Below are positions 1-9,305 of a DNA stretch of 64,000 bases, in pieces. The DNA is from Bacteroidota bacterium. GTDB lineage: Bacteria > Bacteroidota > Bacteroidia > Flavobacteriales > Weeksellaceae. The notes below the pieces were generated by a model, which did no database searches, had not been told where the DNA came from, and worked only from the letters and a program-made list of their open reading frames with translations. Each line of letters begins with the position of its first letter. The first letter of the stretch is position 1. Position numbers and translations under genes: made by a program. The stretch is from NCBI GenBank assembly GCA_023461035.1, contig JAEWOD010000002.1, positions 62,001 to 126,000 of the forward strand, given 5' to 3'.

Positions 1-1
1 G

Positions 2-103
2 TTATCAGGAATCAAATCCAGAGTCATTTACTGGAAAGGAAAATTAGAAATAGATTCGGCTCAATCAGGGACGGCCGTACATATTGAAATTCCGGTTGGA
101 TAA
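2..103 (+). CDS. Sensor histidine kinase, C-terminal fragment
   Basis: Only the last 33 codons lie in the window; the gene enters from the left edge in frame 2 and stops at the TAA at 101-103. The visible tail has the end of a HATPase_c domain: a G-I-K-S-R-V segment followed by a G-K-L-E-I-D-S strand, then G-T-A-V and a closing I-E-I-P. This pattern is typical of NarX/DesK-type (HisKA_3) kinases, whose last strands carry the G2 box. The NarL-type response regulator starts 18 bp downstream, so the two are probably one two-component operon. The signal sensed cannot be read from this fragment. The family call is secure; the subfamily is inferred from the partner gene. Confidence 0.8.
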   Translation, partial: LSGIKSRVIYWKGKLEIDSAQSGTAVHIEIPVG

Positions 104-121
104 ATGCTTAAATTAATTTAG

Positions 122-742
122 ATGAAGATACTTATGATTGAAGACCATCAGGTGGTGGCACAGGGGATTAGCACTATGCTTAACGAATTGGATTATGTGG
201 AGAATGTTGAGCATGTTTCGGAGGGGAATTTAGGGATTGAATTTATCCGTCAAAATCCTGAAACAGACATCGTCCTGCTGGATATCAATCTACCCGACGG
301 AAATGGAATTGAATTCTGCGCAGACATCCGTCAAGAATTTCCTGAAATCGGAATCATTGCACTGAGCACATTCAATCAGGCAGGAATTATCAATAAAATG
401 CTGGAAAACGGTGCTGATTCTTATCTGCTGAAAAATACTAGTTCAGAAGAACTTATTGAAGCGATTGAAAAAGTCTCATCAGGCCAAAAACATCTCACCT
501 CCCGAATCAAAAAAATATTAAGTAATAGTTCCGTTTCAAATTGCAAGACTCCCGTTTTTACCAAACGTGAAAAAGAAGTTTTGGCTCTGATAGCCGAAGG
601 TCTGACCAATCAGGAAATTGCCGATCAATTGTTCATCAGTCAACTAACAGTCATCAGTCATCGCAAAAGTTTATTGGAAAAAACCGAATCCAAAAACACA
701 GCACAACTTATCAAGTACTGTTTTGAGTTCGGTCTATTGTAA
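122..742 (+). CDS. NarL/LuxR-type response regulator
   Basis: This is a two-domain DNA-binding response regulator of 206 aa, the usual length for the NarL/FixJ group. Residues 1-120 form a receiver domain with the acidic pair E7-D8, phosphoacceptor D54 in the V-L-L-D-I-N strand, S82 as the switch Ser/Thr and K104 in Y-L-L-K. Residues about 146-206 are a LuxR-type helix-turn-helix, with T-x-R-E-K-E-V-L followed by T-N-Q-E-I-A. It should be phosphorylated by the kinase ending at position 103 and bind DNA as a dimer. The regulon is unknown; no target sites were recognised nearby. The ATG at 122 is the only sensible start and leads directly into the first beta strand. Confidence 0.93.
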   Translation: MKILMIEDHQVVAQGISTMLNELDYVENVEHVSEGNLGIEFIRQNPETDIVLLDINLPDGNGIEFCADIRQEFPEIGIIALSTFNQAGIINKMLENGADSYLLKNTSSEELIEAIEKVSSGQKHLTSRIKKILSNSSVSNCKTPVFTKREKEVLALIAEGLTNQEIADQLFISQLTVISHRKSLLEKTESKNTAQLIKYCFEFGLL

Positions 743-781
743 ATATTTTTTCCGCTTTAAATAATGATGCTACAAAATCAA

Positions 782-3244
782 TTAATCATCGTCATCACCC
801 CCCGGAGTTCCCGGACCATTTTTACGGTCTCCCTCTTCTTTTTTATCAGGTCTTTTTGGAGTCGTTCCGGATTGATTGGGATTTGAGCTAGGATTTGAGT
901 TAGGATTATTTTCTCGGACATTACCTTTAACCTGCTTTTGTTTATCATTTTCCCCGGCTTTGGCCTCTGCCTCTTTGTTTTTCTCCATTCCTTCCGTTTC
1001 CTGCGTAGTCTTTTTTCCGTTTAATAAATCCAGAATTTCCTGCGCTTTTTTGGCTTCATCGGTATTTTGGTAGGCTACCGTAATTAATTCCAATGCAGAA
1101 ATAAGCTGTTCTCTTCCTTCCGTTTTTCCGATTGCGAGAGCATTGACCAAAGAGAATTTGGCAATGATGGCTTCTGTCGGCCAATTTTCAATGGCCTGAA
1201 CTGTTCTGGATTTTACTTCATCATATTTTCCGGCTTTATAGAAATCATAAGTTTCTTCATAAAACGCCAAGGCTTCCTTTGTTGTGGGTGTGATAAAATC
1301 TACTTCCGGATTAAGGATATATTCGGCATAAATGGAATTGGGATATTTGGATAAAATATGATTTTTATATTCTTCTGCTTTTGCCAAATTATCTTCTTTC
1401 TGATTGATTCGGTAAATCTGATAATAAGCCTGTGCTTCTGTAGATTGCTCTTTGGGAGGTGTTGAAACCAAATGTTCTAAAGTTTCCGTTGCCGTTTTGG
1501 CATTTTTAAACAAATCATAATAACCGATTCCCAACGAAAGTTCGGTTGTATCCCGTTCTATTTTTAATCTGTTCAGTTCATTTGGTTTGGTAGGAATTTG
1601 TTCCAAATAAAAGTCCAATTCATATCGCCGTGGATTTTGTGTGTCTGCTTGTCCCAACATTTGGGCTTCCTGATCCTCCAGACTCAATGTACCGCCGGTA
1701 GAACTTCTCCAGTTATCGCCAAGCCGCACATTTCCCCAGATACGTTTGAATTCGTTTTGACCATTTGACTTTAATGAGGTGTTATAAAAATAAAAATTAC
1801 CTGCTCCTTCATCAAATGAACCGCCAAAACTTCCGCCTTTGGTTTGGGTTTGGAAAATAGTGACTTCTTCTTCTATTTGTTTTTGACGTTTGGCATCTTC
1901 AATTTTTAATTTGGCAATGTAATCTCCAAAAAATTTGTCTCTCTCTTCCGGAGTCATATTGGCCAATTTTAAAATACTGTCATTTCGTTTCACTAAATAA
2001 TATTTCTCCATCAAAAACCGTAAAGATGTATTTCTTTCCGTGATACGGGCGATGTCTTTATCGTATGGTGCAACTGAAAGTGCACTATCATAATAAGCCG
2101 ATGCAAATACATAATTTCCCTGATCAAACTCCAAATCGGCATATCGCTCATAAGCCTTTCCTCTTACGTAAGGATCGGAAGCCGGACCTACGAAACTTTC
2201 TTTCAGGTATTTTCGCGCTTCGTCCACTTTTCCTTCTTTTATAGCGATGTCACCGATGGCATATAGCAATTCATTTTTACGGGAAACATAATTTCCTTTT
2301 TTGGAAATATTGAGCAAATGCTCTTTGTACGAATTATAACTGTTCTTTTCCGGGTCGAAATTGGCAGCGATTCCCAATTGGGATTTTACTTCCATTTCAA
2401 ATCCGGGTTTCATATTGTATACTCTTGTAAATGACTCACCGGCTTCCTGTTGCATTCCCAAAAGCGAATACAATTGTCCTTCGATGAAATGGTAGCGGGC
2501 TCTGCGCTTTTTGTTTTTGGTGTTGTCTATGGTTTTGTCCAGAAGTTCGATGGCTTCTTCATATTCTCCTTTCCTGATCAGGTTTTCTGCATAGTATTTG
2601 GAAAAATTCTCCTGCATTTTCTTTTTATAACCATCATCCTTATTCAAATTCTCCAAAATCCGCTCACCTTCAAAATTATTTCCGGTTTGAAAATGAGCCA
2701 ATGCAGTATAAAGACGGGCTTCCGGTGTAAATTTTTTGTTGTAGGGAAGTTTGGTTTGCATATAATTCAATGCTTCCAAAGCTCCGAAACTGTTTCCGGT
2801 ATTATACCTGGCTTTACCCAAAATCAAATAGGCGCGAGTCATGCTTTTATTGCGCTCTCGCCCATCAATAAGCATCGAATGGTTTTCTATAGCTTTCAAT
2901 GCTTTTTTCTCCACAAGATCAAATCCCGTTGCTTGTGGTTCTTCTTTATTGGAATTTCCACCCGGTTTATTGTTAAGCCCGGCAGCCATTTTATTGATAT
3001 AATCATCACTCAATTCAGGCTGAACAATTTCAGGACGCGGATCTACCGGAAGTATTTCTGAATAATTATCTTTATAACTGATTTCTAATTCATCGATCTT
3101 TTTGTCCATTTCTTCTTCAGCATTGAACAAAGTGTTGAACCAGGCAGTAGTATTATGGAAAGCTCTGTTTTTAGCTGAATCTCTCTTTACAGAACAACTT
3201 ACCATCAACCCCAAACTAACCAATAAGAGTAATTTCTTTTTCAT
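782..3244 (-). CDS. sprE: SprE/PorW-type T9SS TPR lipoprotein
   Basis: This 820-aa protein starts with a lipoprotein signal peptide (hydrophobic residues 4-16, lipobox M-V-S-C with Cys17). It has the SprE/PorW-like N-terminus: A-K-N-R-A-F-H-N-T-T followed by W-F-N-T-L-F-N and then E-I-L-P-V-D-P. The body is alpha-helical tetratricopeptide-type repeats (roughly residues 130-430 and 560-740), ending in a low-complexity E/K/N/P/G tail that finishes D-D-D-D. In the family, SprE/PorW is a periplasm-facing outer-membrane lipoprotein needed for type IX secretion and gliding, and is thought to connect the trans-envelope motor with the outer-membrane complex. PorX, another T9SS factor, is at 40251. 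Whether this strain glides cannot be told from the window. Confidence 0.82.
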   Translation of the reverse strand: MKKKLLLLVSLGLMVSCSVKRDSAKNRAFHNTTAWFNTLFNAEEEMDKKIDELEISYKDNYSEILPVDPRPEIVQPELSDDYINKMAAGLNNKPGGNSNKEEPQATGFDLVEKKALKAIENHSMLIDGRERNKSMTRAYLILGKARYNTGNSFGALEALNYMQTKLPYNKKFTPEARLYTALAHFQTGNNFEGERILENLNKDDGYKKKMQENFSKYYAENLIRKGEYEEAIELLDKTIDNTKNKKRRARYHFIEGQLYSLLGMQQEAGESFTRVYNMKPGFEMEVKSQLGIAANFDPEKNSYNSYKEHLLNISKKGNYVSRKNELLYAIGDIAIKEGKVDEARKYLKESFVGPASDPYVRGKAYERYADLEFDQGNYVFASAYYDSALSVAPYDKDIARITERNTSLRFLMEKYYLVKRNDSILKLANMTPEERDKFFGDYIAKLKIEDAKRQKQIEEEVTIFQTQTKGGSFGGSFDEGAGNFYFYNTSLKSNGQNEFKRIWGNVRLGDNWRSSTGGTLSLEDQEAQMLGQADTQNPRRYELDFYLEQIPTKPNELNRLKIERDTTELSLGIGYYDLFKNAKTATETLEHLVSTPPKEQSTEAQAYYQIYRINQKEDNLAKAEEYKNHILSKYPNSIYAEYILNPEVDFITPTTKEALAFYEETYDFYKAGKYDEVKSRTVQAIENWPTEAIIAKFSLVNALAIGKTEGREQLISALELITVAYQNTDEAKKAQEILDLLNGKKTTQETEGMEKNKEAEAKAGENDKQKQVKGNVRENNPNSNPSSNPNQSGTTPKRPDKKEEGDRKNGPGTPGGDDDD

Positions 3245-3352
3245 CTGTTCATCTTAATTTTTTCATTGTCAGATGCAATTTGCCATAGAACTTTTACCTC
3301 TTAAAATCAAGAAAAGCTAAGTGGCTCATTTCATAAGTTTAACCAATTCGGA

Positions 3353-3360
3353 CAAAACTA
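3353..3360 (-). promoter_or_regulatory. -7 promoter element (TAnnTTTG) before sprE
   Basis: On the minus strand this reads TAGTTTTG, a perfect match to the Bacteroidetes -7 element, about 108 nt before the sprE ATG. No well-spaced -33 TTG is visible. It could be the start of an approximately 100-nt leader; this is motif evidence only. Confidence 0.35.
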
Positions 3361-3434
3361 CAATAAAAACGTATGATTTAAAAAAATCTTGTATGATACA
3401 TTTAAAATCTATTTAGATATTTGCAATTGATAAA

Positions 3435-4304
3435 ATGACAAAAAAGAAAAAAAATATTTTCCGGAAATTGTTTCAAAAACATACCTTGATTATTCTGAAT
3501 GAAGAATCACAGGAAGAACAATTTTCTTTTCGGTTAAATCGGATGAATGTGCTGGTGGTTGTCGCACTGATGACCTTTTTCACCATTGCCTGCACCACGC
3601 TTACTCTATTGTACACTCCCTTACATGACTATATCTTACCATCTGAAAAACAGGTGGACGTAATGGATAAACAAGAAATCCTCAATCTTACCAATCAGAT
3701 CGAAGAATTGGAAACCCGAACCAAAGCCAATGATCTGTATATCAAAAACCTTCGGGCGATTTTGGCCGGAAAAGTTCCCATTCCGGAAATCGACACGACA
3801 CAAAGTCCCGTTATCAAATCGATCGATTTGAGTAAAGTAGATTTATCACCAACGGAAGATGATTTGGAATTGAGGAAAGAGGTGGAACAAGAAGAAATGT
3901 TCAGTGTAGACGGCAAACAGGACAATCAGGAATCGGGAAGTTTATTGTTTACACCATTAAAGGGAATTTTGACTTCCGCTTACAGCACGGAAGAAAACCA
4001 TTTGGCCATTGATATTGCGGCTCAACAGGGAGAAGCCATAAAATCAGTAGCCATGGGAACAGTTATTTTTACCGATTGGACACCGGATACAGGATTTGTA
4101 ACGGTAATCCAACATCAAAGAGGAATGATTTCGGTTTATAAACACGCGCTTACCGTTTATAAAAAAATAGGTGATGTCGTCAAAAAAGGAGAAGTTATAG
4201 CCGCTGTGGGAAATACCGGAGAACTTACCACCGGACCGCATCTGCATTTTGAACTCTGGATTGATGGTGTTCCAGTTGATCCTCAACAATACATTGTATT
4301 CTAA
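3435..4304 (+). CDS. M23 (LytM-type) peptidoglycan endopeptidase, membrane anchored
   Basis: This 289-aa protein has a lysine-rich cytoplasmic N-terminus, one membrane helix (about 38-61), a helical region likely to be coiled coil (75-110), an acidic linker and a C-terminal M23 domain (about 170-289). The expected zinc and catalytic residues are all present: H189 and D193, H237, and the H-L-H pair H269/H271. It should therefore be an active endopeptidase cutting peptide cross-links in the cell wall, with the active domain in the periplasm. It runs divergently from sprE, across a 190-bp gap, and is followed by a GH3-family gene in the same direction. It could instead be a divisome or secretion-related activator, but the intact ligands argue for catalysis. 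Confidence 0.88.
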   Translation: MTKKKKNIFRKLFQKHTLIILNEESQEEQFSFRLNRMNVLVVVALMTFFTIACTTLTLLYTPLHDYILPSEKQVDVMDKQEILNLTNQIEELETRTKANDLYIKNLRAILAGKVPIPEIDTTQSPVIKSIDLSKVDLSPTEDDLELRKEVEQEEMFSVDGKQDNQESGSLLFTPLKGILTSAYSTEENHLAIDIAAQQGEAIKSVAMGTVIFTDWTPDTGFVTVIQHQRGMISVYKHALTVYKKIGDVVKKGEVIAAVGNTGELTTGPHLHFELWIDGVPVDPQQYIVF

Positions 4305-4372
4305 TTTGTTTCAAGTTTAATGTCCCAAATTCTAAGTTGAACTTTAAACTTTAAACTTTAAACTTTGTTTAA

Positions 4373-5878
4373 ATGAATTTCAAAGCTGAAATTGCCAAAA
4401 TATTTGCAAGATTCATTTCAAAATCGGAACAAAAATGGATCGAAAACCCAATAGATACCCAAAATAAAATTTTCAAAGAATTAGTTTCAATCGGGAAGTC
4501 TACCCAATTCGGAAAAGACCACGATTTTGAAGCCATTCACAGCTATGAAGACTTCAAAGCAAAAGTTCCCGTTCGGGATTATGAAGATTTGAAACCCTAT
4601 ATTGAATTAATCAAAGAGGGGAAACCCGATGTTCTTTGGAAAGGAAAACCGCTTTATTTTGCCAAAACTTCAGGTACTACTTCAGGTACCAAATATATTC
4701 CCATCACCAAAGAATCCATGCCTTCCCATATAAAATCAGCAAGAAATGCTTTGTTGAACTATATGATTGAAAAGCGAACGGCAGAATTTATCGAAGGAAA
4801 AATGATATTTCTTCAGGGCAGTCCTGAACTGGAGATGAAAAACGGAATCAACATCGGCCGGCTGTCCGGAATCGTGGCGCATTTCGTCCCGAAATATTTA
4901 CAAAAAAATAGGATGCCAAGCTGGAAAACAAATTGTATCGATGATTGGGAAACCAAAGTAGATAAAGTTGTAGCGGAAACGCTCCCGGAAAATATGACGC
5001 TCATCTCGGGAATTCCGCCTTGGCTGGTCAATTATTTTGAAAAATTAATTGAAAAATCAGGAAAGAAAACGATTAAAGAAATTTTCCCAAATCTTCAATT
5101 GATGGTAACAGGTGGCGTGAATTATAATCCTTATCGGGAGAAAATGATCGAACTCATCGGCGAGAATCTGGATGTGATTCAAACCTATCCGGCTTCCGAA
5201 GGTTTTATCGCTTATCAGGATTCCGTTCAGGCAGACGATTTACTTTTGTTGCTTAACAATGGTATTTTTTACGAATTCATTCCTGCCGACCAATTTTTTG
5301 AAGAAAATCCAAAAAGAATTTCTCTGAAAGACGTAGAATTGAACAAAGATTATGTCCTGATTCTCAATACGAATGCAGGACTTTGGGGTTATAACATCGG
5401 CGATACGGTTCGGTTTACCGGCTTGAAACCTTATCGGATTGTCGTTTCAGGACGAATCAAACATTATACTTCCGCATTTGGCGAACATGTTATCGCACAC
5501 GAAGTCGAACAAGCCATGAAACAAACGGTTCAAAAATTTCAAATTCAGGTTTCGGAATTTACGGTAGCACCACAAGTTAATCCGACGGAAGGCCTACCCT
5601 ATCACGAATGGTTCATCGAATTTGTGGAGAAACCGGAAAACATAAAAGAATTTGCAAAAGAATTAGACGATAATCTGCAAAAACTAAATTCCTATTACAA
5701 AGACCTGATCGATGGAAATATGCTTCGAACATTGGTCATATCTTCTGTTGAACCAAACGGCTTTAACGCATATATGAAATCCCAGGGAAAATTGGGCGGA
5801 CAAAATAAAGTGCCGAGATTGACAAATGACCGAAGCATTGCAGATGGATTTTTTGAATTAAATTTGATTGAAAATTAA
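4373..5878 (+). CDS. GH3-family acyl-acid amido synthetase-like protein
   Basis: This is a 501-aa member of the GH3 (auxin-responsive promoter) family, an ANL-type adenylating enzyme superfamily member. The ATP-loop motif T-S-G-T-T-S-G-T-K-Y-I-P is at residues 99-110, and a second adenylate-binding region (T-Y-P-A-S-E-G) is near 275. Plant GH3 enzymes adenylate a carboxylic acid and join it to an amino acid. The bacterial homologues are common in Bacteroidetes but their substrate is mostly unknown, so only acid activation can be inferred. The NTF2-like gene starts 5 bp after its stop, so they are probably cotranscribed. Length is close to the bacterial family norm of about 500 aa. Confidence 0.85.
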   Translation: MNFKAEIAKIFARFISKSEQKWIENPIDTQNKIFKELVSIGKSTQFGKDHDFEAIHSYEDFKAKVPVRDYEDLKPYIELIKEGKPDVLWKGKPLYFAKTSGTTSGTKYIPITKESMPSHIKSARNALLNYMIEKRTAEFIEGKMIFLQGSPELEMKNGINIGRLSGIVAHFVPKYLQKNRMPSWKTNCIDDWETKVDKVVAETLPENMTLISGIPPWLVNYFEKLIEKSGKKTIKEIFPNLQLMVTGGVNYNPYREKMIELIGENLDVIQTYPASEGFIAYQDSVQADDLLLLLNNGIFYEFIPADQFFEENPKRISLKDVELNKDYVLILNTNAGLWGYNIGDTVRFTGLKPYRIVVSGRIKHYTSAFGEHVIAHEVEQAMKQTVQKFQIQVSEFTVAPQVNPTEGLPYHEWFIEFVEKPENIKEFAKELDDNLQKLNSYYKDLIDGNMLRTLVISSVEPNGFNAYMKSQGKLGGQNKVPRLTNDRSIADGFFELNLIEN

Positions 5879-5883
5879 TTTTT

Positions 5884-6336
5884 ATGAAACTCACATTCTC
5901 TTCTCTCCTGTTTTTATTTTTTTTTCAATTTCTTTCTGCCCAAACCGCAGAAGAAAAAATAAATCAACTTTTGGACAATTGGCATTTAGCTGCTGCAAAA
6001 GCAAATTCCGATGCGTTTTTTAACGCTATGACGGAAGATTCCCATTATCTCGGAACTGATGAAACCGAGGATTGGACGCGGGAAGAAATGCGTGTTTGGG
6101 CCAAACCCTATTTCGACAATGGAAAAGCTTGGGATTTCAAAAAGAAAACCCGCCATATTTATGCTTATCAAGATGGAAAATTAGCTTGGTTCGATGAAAC
6201 GCTCGATACTTGGATGGGTGTTTGCCGTGGTTCGGGAGTGGTTGTTCTGACCAAAGATGGTTGGAAAATCCAACATTATGTGTTATCGGTCTTGGTTCCA
6301 AATGATAAAATCGACGCCTATTTAGAATTGAAATAA
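5884..6336 (+). CDS. Secreted NTF2/SnoaL-like protein
   Basis: This is a 150-aa protein with a Sec signal peptide (hydrophobic 5-18, cleavage probably after S-A-Q near residue 20) followed by a single NTF2-like fold domain. Supporting features are the early helix with W-H-x-A-A-A-K-A-N-S-D-A-F-F and a conserved E-x-L-D-T-W-M-G-V-C-R-G-S-G strand. It belongs to the SnoaL/DUF4440-like set of small domains that bind ligands or catalyse simple reactions. The true function is unknown. It lies 5 bp behind the GH3-family gene, suggesting translational coupling and a shared role. The ATG at 5884 directly precedes the signal peptide. Confidence 0.75.
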   Translation: MKLTFSSLLFLFFFQFLSAQTAEEKINQLLDNWHLAAAKANSDAFFNAMTEDSHYLGTDETEDWTREEMRVWAKPYFDNGKAWDFKKKTRHIYAYQDGKLAWFDETLDTWMGVCRGSGVVVLTKDGWKIQHYVLSVLVPNDKIDAYLELK

Positions 6337-6489
6337 ATAATAAGTATAATTTATCGTTTGACGACGTATTATAAATTTAATTTATATTAGAATCGAAACA
6401 AAAGATTTAAAATCACCATTTGTACAGTATTAAAAATTAACTTTACGAATCTGAAAAAATAATTTCGTAACACATTAATTTAAATACAA

Positions 6490-8676
6490 ATGGATTTCAA
6501 CTCAGGAGACATCAGCAAATGTCCATTTTTCAATGGATCAAGTGCTTCCAACAGTAATTCTTTAAAGGATTGGTGGCCCAATTCCATAAATTTAGATATT
6601 TTATCCCAACATGATTCCAAAACCAATCCGCTGGGAGGAGATTTCAATTATGCAGAAGAATTCAAAAAACTGGATTTAGAAGCGGTCAAACAGGATCTTC
6701 GCGAATTGATGACGACGAGTCAGGACTGGTGGCCGGCGGATTGGGGAAATTACGCCGGGATGTTTGTGAGAACTGCCTGGCATTTGGCCGGAACGTATCG
6801 AAAAGCAGACGGACGAGGTGGTGCCAGCACAGGAAATCAGCGCTTTGCTCCCCTTAATTCCTGGCCGGACAATGCAAATACCGATAAAGGAAGACGTTTA
6901 CTTTGGCCGATTAAGAAAAAATACGGAAATAAAATTTCCTGGGGAGATTTAATTGTCTTAGCAGGAACGATTGCTTATGAGGTTGCCGGTTTAAAGACTT
7001 TTGGATTTGGTGGAGGAAGATTAGACATTTGGCATCCGGAGAAAGATATTTATTGGGGATCGGAAAAAGAATGGCTGGCGCCAACCGGAAGCGAAGGAAC
7101 GCGCTATTCGGGAGATCGAGAACTGGAAAACCCGTTGGCGGCTGTAATGATGGGATTGATTTATGTCAATCCGGAAGGAGTTGACGGAAAACCTGACCCG
7201 CTTAAAACAGCAGCCGATATTCGCGTAACTTTTGCAAGAATGGCGATGAATGATGAGGAAACGGTTGCGCTTACCGCAGGTGGACACACGGTTGGAAAAG
7301 CGCACGGAAATGGAAAAGCCGATTTACTGGGTGGCGACCCCGAATTAGCAGAAGTGGAAAATCAAGGTTTGGGATGGCATAATTCGGAAGGACTGGGGCA
7401 TTCAGAAAATTCCATGGTGAGTGGTATCGAAGGTGCTTGGACGACCAATCCTACCAAATGGGACAACGGCTTTTTTGATTTATTGTTAAATTATGAATGG
7501 AGACTGACAAAAAGCCCTGCCGGTGCCTGGCAATACGAACCTGTCGATTTACCGGAAGAAAAGAAACCTTTAGATGCTTTTGACCCTACAGTCCGCAGGA
7601 ATCCAATGATGACCGATGCCGATATGGCGATGAAAGCTGATCCGATTTACAGAGAAATTTCAGAGAGATTTTATAATGATTTCGAGTATTTTTCAGAAAC
7701 CTTTGCCAGAGCATGGTTCAAATTGACTCATAGAGATTTGGGACCAAAATCCCGTTATCTGGGTACTGATGTTCCGGCAGAAGATTTGATTTGGCAAGAT
7801 CCGGTTCCGACAGTAGATTATGCTTTATCTGAGACCGAAATTGAAGAATTAAAATCAAAAATATTAAATAGTGGTCTTTCCCGAACAGAATTAATTAATA
7901 CCGCTTGGGATTCTGCAAGAACTTACCGCGGGTCTGATTTCCGTGGTGGTGCAAATGGTGCAAGAATCCGTCTGGAACCACAAAGAAACTGGGAAGGAAG
8001 CGAGCCGGAAAGATTGGAAAAAGTCTTGAATAAACTGACCGAAATCCAATCCGGTTTAACAAAAAAAGTGAGCATTGCCGATTTGATCGTTTTAGGAGGA
8101 AGTGCCGCTTTGGAGCAATCCATAAAAGCAGCAGGTTTTGACGTGAAAGTTCCTTTTACTGCCGGAAGAGGTGATGCGACACAAGAGCAAACCGATATAG
8201 AATCTTTTGAAGATTTGGAACCGCTGCATGACGGATTCCGAAATTGGATTAAAAAAGACTATGTGGTAAATGGAGAGGAATTATTGCTTGACAGAGCCCA
8301 ATTGATGGGGCTTACCGCTCCGGAAATGGTTGTTTTAATCGGAGGAATGCGTGTTTTAGGAACCAATTACGGTGGAGCTAAACAAGGTGTATTTACAGAC
8401 AGAGAAGGTGTTTTGACCAACGATTTCTTTGTGAATTTAACTGATATGAAATACTCTTGGAAACCCACCGGAAAAAATCAGTATGATATCGTCGACCGTA
8501 CATCAGGAGAAAAGAAATGGACAGCAACCCGTGTGGATTTGGTGTTTGGTTCGAACTCTATTTTGCGTTCTTATGCAGAAGTCTATGCGCAAGATGACAA
8601 CAAAGAAAAATTTGTAAAAGACTTTGTAAAAGCTTGGACAAAAGTGATGAATGCCGACCGATATGATTTGAATTAA
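6490..8676 (+). CDS. katG: Catalase-peroxidase
   Basis: KatG is a bifunctional haem enzyme that dismutates hydrogen peroxide and also acts as a peroxidase. The 728-aa length fits the family. In the N-terminal catalytic half the distal triad is R94, W97 and H98 in the R-T-A-W-H motif. The covalent Met-Tyr-Trp adduct residues that give catalase activity are W97, Y225 and M251, and the proximal haem ligand is H266 in G-G-H-T-V-G. The C-terminal half (about 430-728) is the duplicated, haem-free peroxidase domain. The gene is flanked upstream by 150 bp of non-coding DNA and ends in a strong terminator, so it is probably monocistronic. No OxyR-type site was recognised. Confidence 0.97.
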   Translation: MDFNSGDISKCPFFNGSSASNSNSLKDWWPNSINLDILSQHDSKTNPLGGDFNYAEEFKKLDLEAVKQDLRELMTTSQDWWPADWGNYAGMFVRTAWHLAGTYRKADGRGGASTGNQRFAPLNSWPDNANTDKGRRLLWPIKKKYGNKISWGDLIVLAGTIAYEVAGLKTFGFGGGRLDIWHPEKDIYWGSEKEWLAPTGSEGTRYSGDRELENPLAAVMMGLIYVNPEGVDGKPDPLKTAADIRVTFARMAMNDEETVALTAGGHTVGKAHGNGKADLLGGDPELAEVENQGLGWHNSEGLGHSENSMVSGIEGAWTTNPTKWDNGFFDLLLNYEWRLTKSPAGAWQYEPVDLPEEKKPLDAFDPTVRRNPMMTDADMAMKADPIYREISERFYNDFEYFSETFARAWFKLTHRDLGPKSRYLGTDVPAEDLIWQDPVPTVDYALSETEIEELKSKILNSGLSRTELINTAWDSARTYRGSDFRGGANGARIRLEPQRNWEGSEPERLEKVLNKLTEIQSGLTKKVSIADLIVLGGSAALEQSIKAAGFDVKVPFTAGRGDATQEQTDIESFEDLEPLHDGFRNWIKKDYVVNGEELLLDRAQLMGLTAPEMVVLIGGMRVLGTNYGGAKQGVFTDREGVLTNDFFVNLTDMKYSWKPTGKNQYDIVDRTSGEKKWTATRVDLVFGSNSILRSYAEVYAQDDNKEKFVKDFVKAWTKVMNADRYDLN

Positions 8677-8694
8677 TCATCAGTGGTATAAATG

Positions 8695-8728
8695 AAAAGC
8701 CATTCTGAAAATTTTCAGAATGGCTTTT
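8695..8728. terminator. Bidirectional terminator between katG and ssb
   Basis: A near-perfect 16-bp inverted repeat (arms 8695-8710 and 8713-8728) with A-run and T-run at its ends. It sits between the convergent katG and ssb genes, so it can stop transcription from both sides. Confidence 0.88.
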
Positions 8729-8764
8729 TTGATTTAAGTCAGTCGATTAGCTTTCAATTGGAAT

Positions 8765-9094
8765 TTATTTCCCTCCGACCATGACCAATTCATCTACTTT
8801 GATTTCTGTGATGTAGCGTTTTTGACCATCTTTATCGTCATAAGATCTGTAAACGATTTTGCCTTCTACCGCAATTTCATTTCCTTTCTCGACATATTTC
8901 TGCATGATTTCGGCTGTTTTGCCAAACGCAACCAGATTATGCCATTGGGTTTCCTCTACTTTTTCACCTTTACCATTGGTGTAATGATCTGAAGTTGCTA
9001 AACTTACTTTTGCGAGTGTTCCGTTTTCAAAATTAACGGTTTCGACTTCTTTTCCTGTTCTACCGATTAGGGTAACTTTGTTTCTTAGTGACAT
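8765..9094 (-). CDS. ssb: Short single-stranded DNA-binding protein
   Basis: This 109-aa OB-fold protein matches SSB over its whole length: N-K-V-T-L-I-G-R at the N-terminus, the T-Q-W-H-N-L-V-A-F-G-K region at about 50-60 and the G-x-I-V-Y-R-S-Y segment near 80. It binds single-stranded DNA during replication, repair or uptake. The protein stops immediately after the OB fold (ending V-G-G-K). It has no glycine/proline linker and no acidic D-D-x-I-P-F tip, which canonical SSB uses to recruit partner enzymes. It is therefore probably an accessory SSB, with the main copy elsewhere. It is convergent with katG. No strong promoter motif is seen upstream. Confidence 0.88.
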   Translation of the reverse strand: MSLRNKVTLIGRTGKEVETVNFENGTLAKVSLATSDHYTNGKGEKVEETQWHNLVAFGKTAEIMQKYVEKGNEIAVEGKIVYRSYDDKDGQKRYITEIKVDELVMVGGK

Positions 9095-9305
9095 AGCTTT
9101 ACAATTTAAAATTAAACAATCAGATAAGAGTATTTTTTATGTCAACTCAAATCTCTGATGCAAAGATTTCACGAAAAGCAAAATTTAGTCGGTATAAAAA
9201 TATTTACAGTCGTTTGTAGTCGTTTGAAATTAAATATATCTCTGATAATTAATTGATTAAATAAAAATAATTTTTATAAAAAAACATTGAATGCCACCAA
9301 ATATT

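Noticed and set aside
2450..3061. 203-aa plus-strand reading frame inside sprE
   Set aside because: It is an antisense shadow; the minus strand has a lipobox and TPR-like structure.
6419..6445. Promoter for katG (TTTG plus TAACTTTA)
   Set aside because: The -7 match is incomplete and the spacing (15 nt) is too short for the usual -33/-7 pair.
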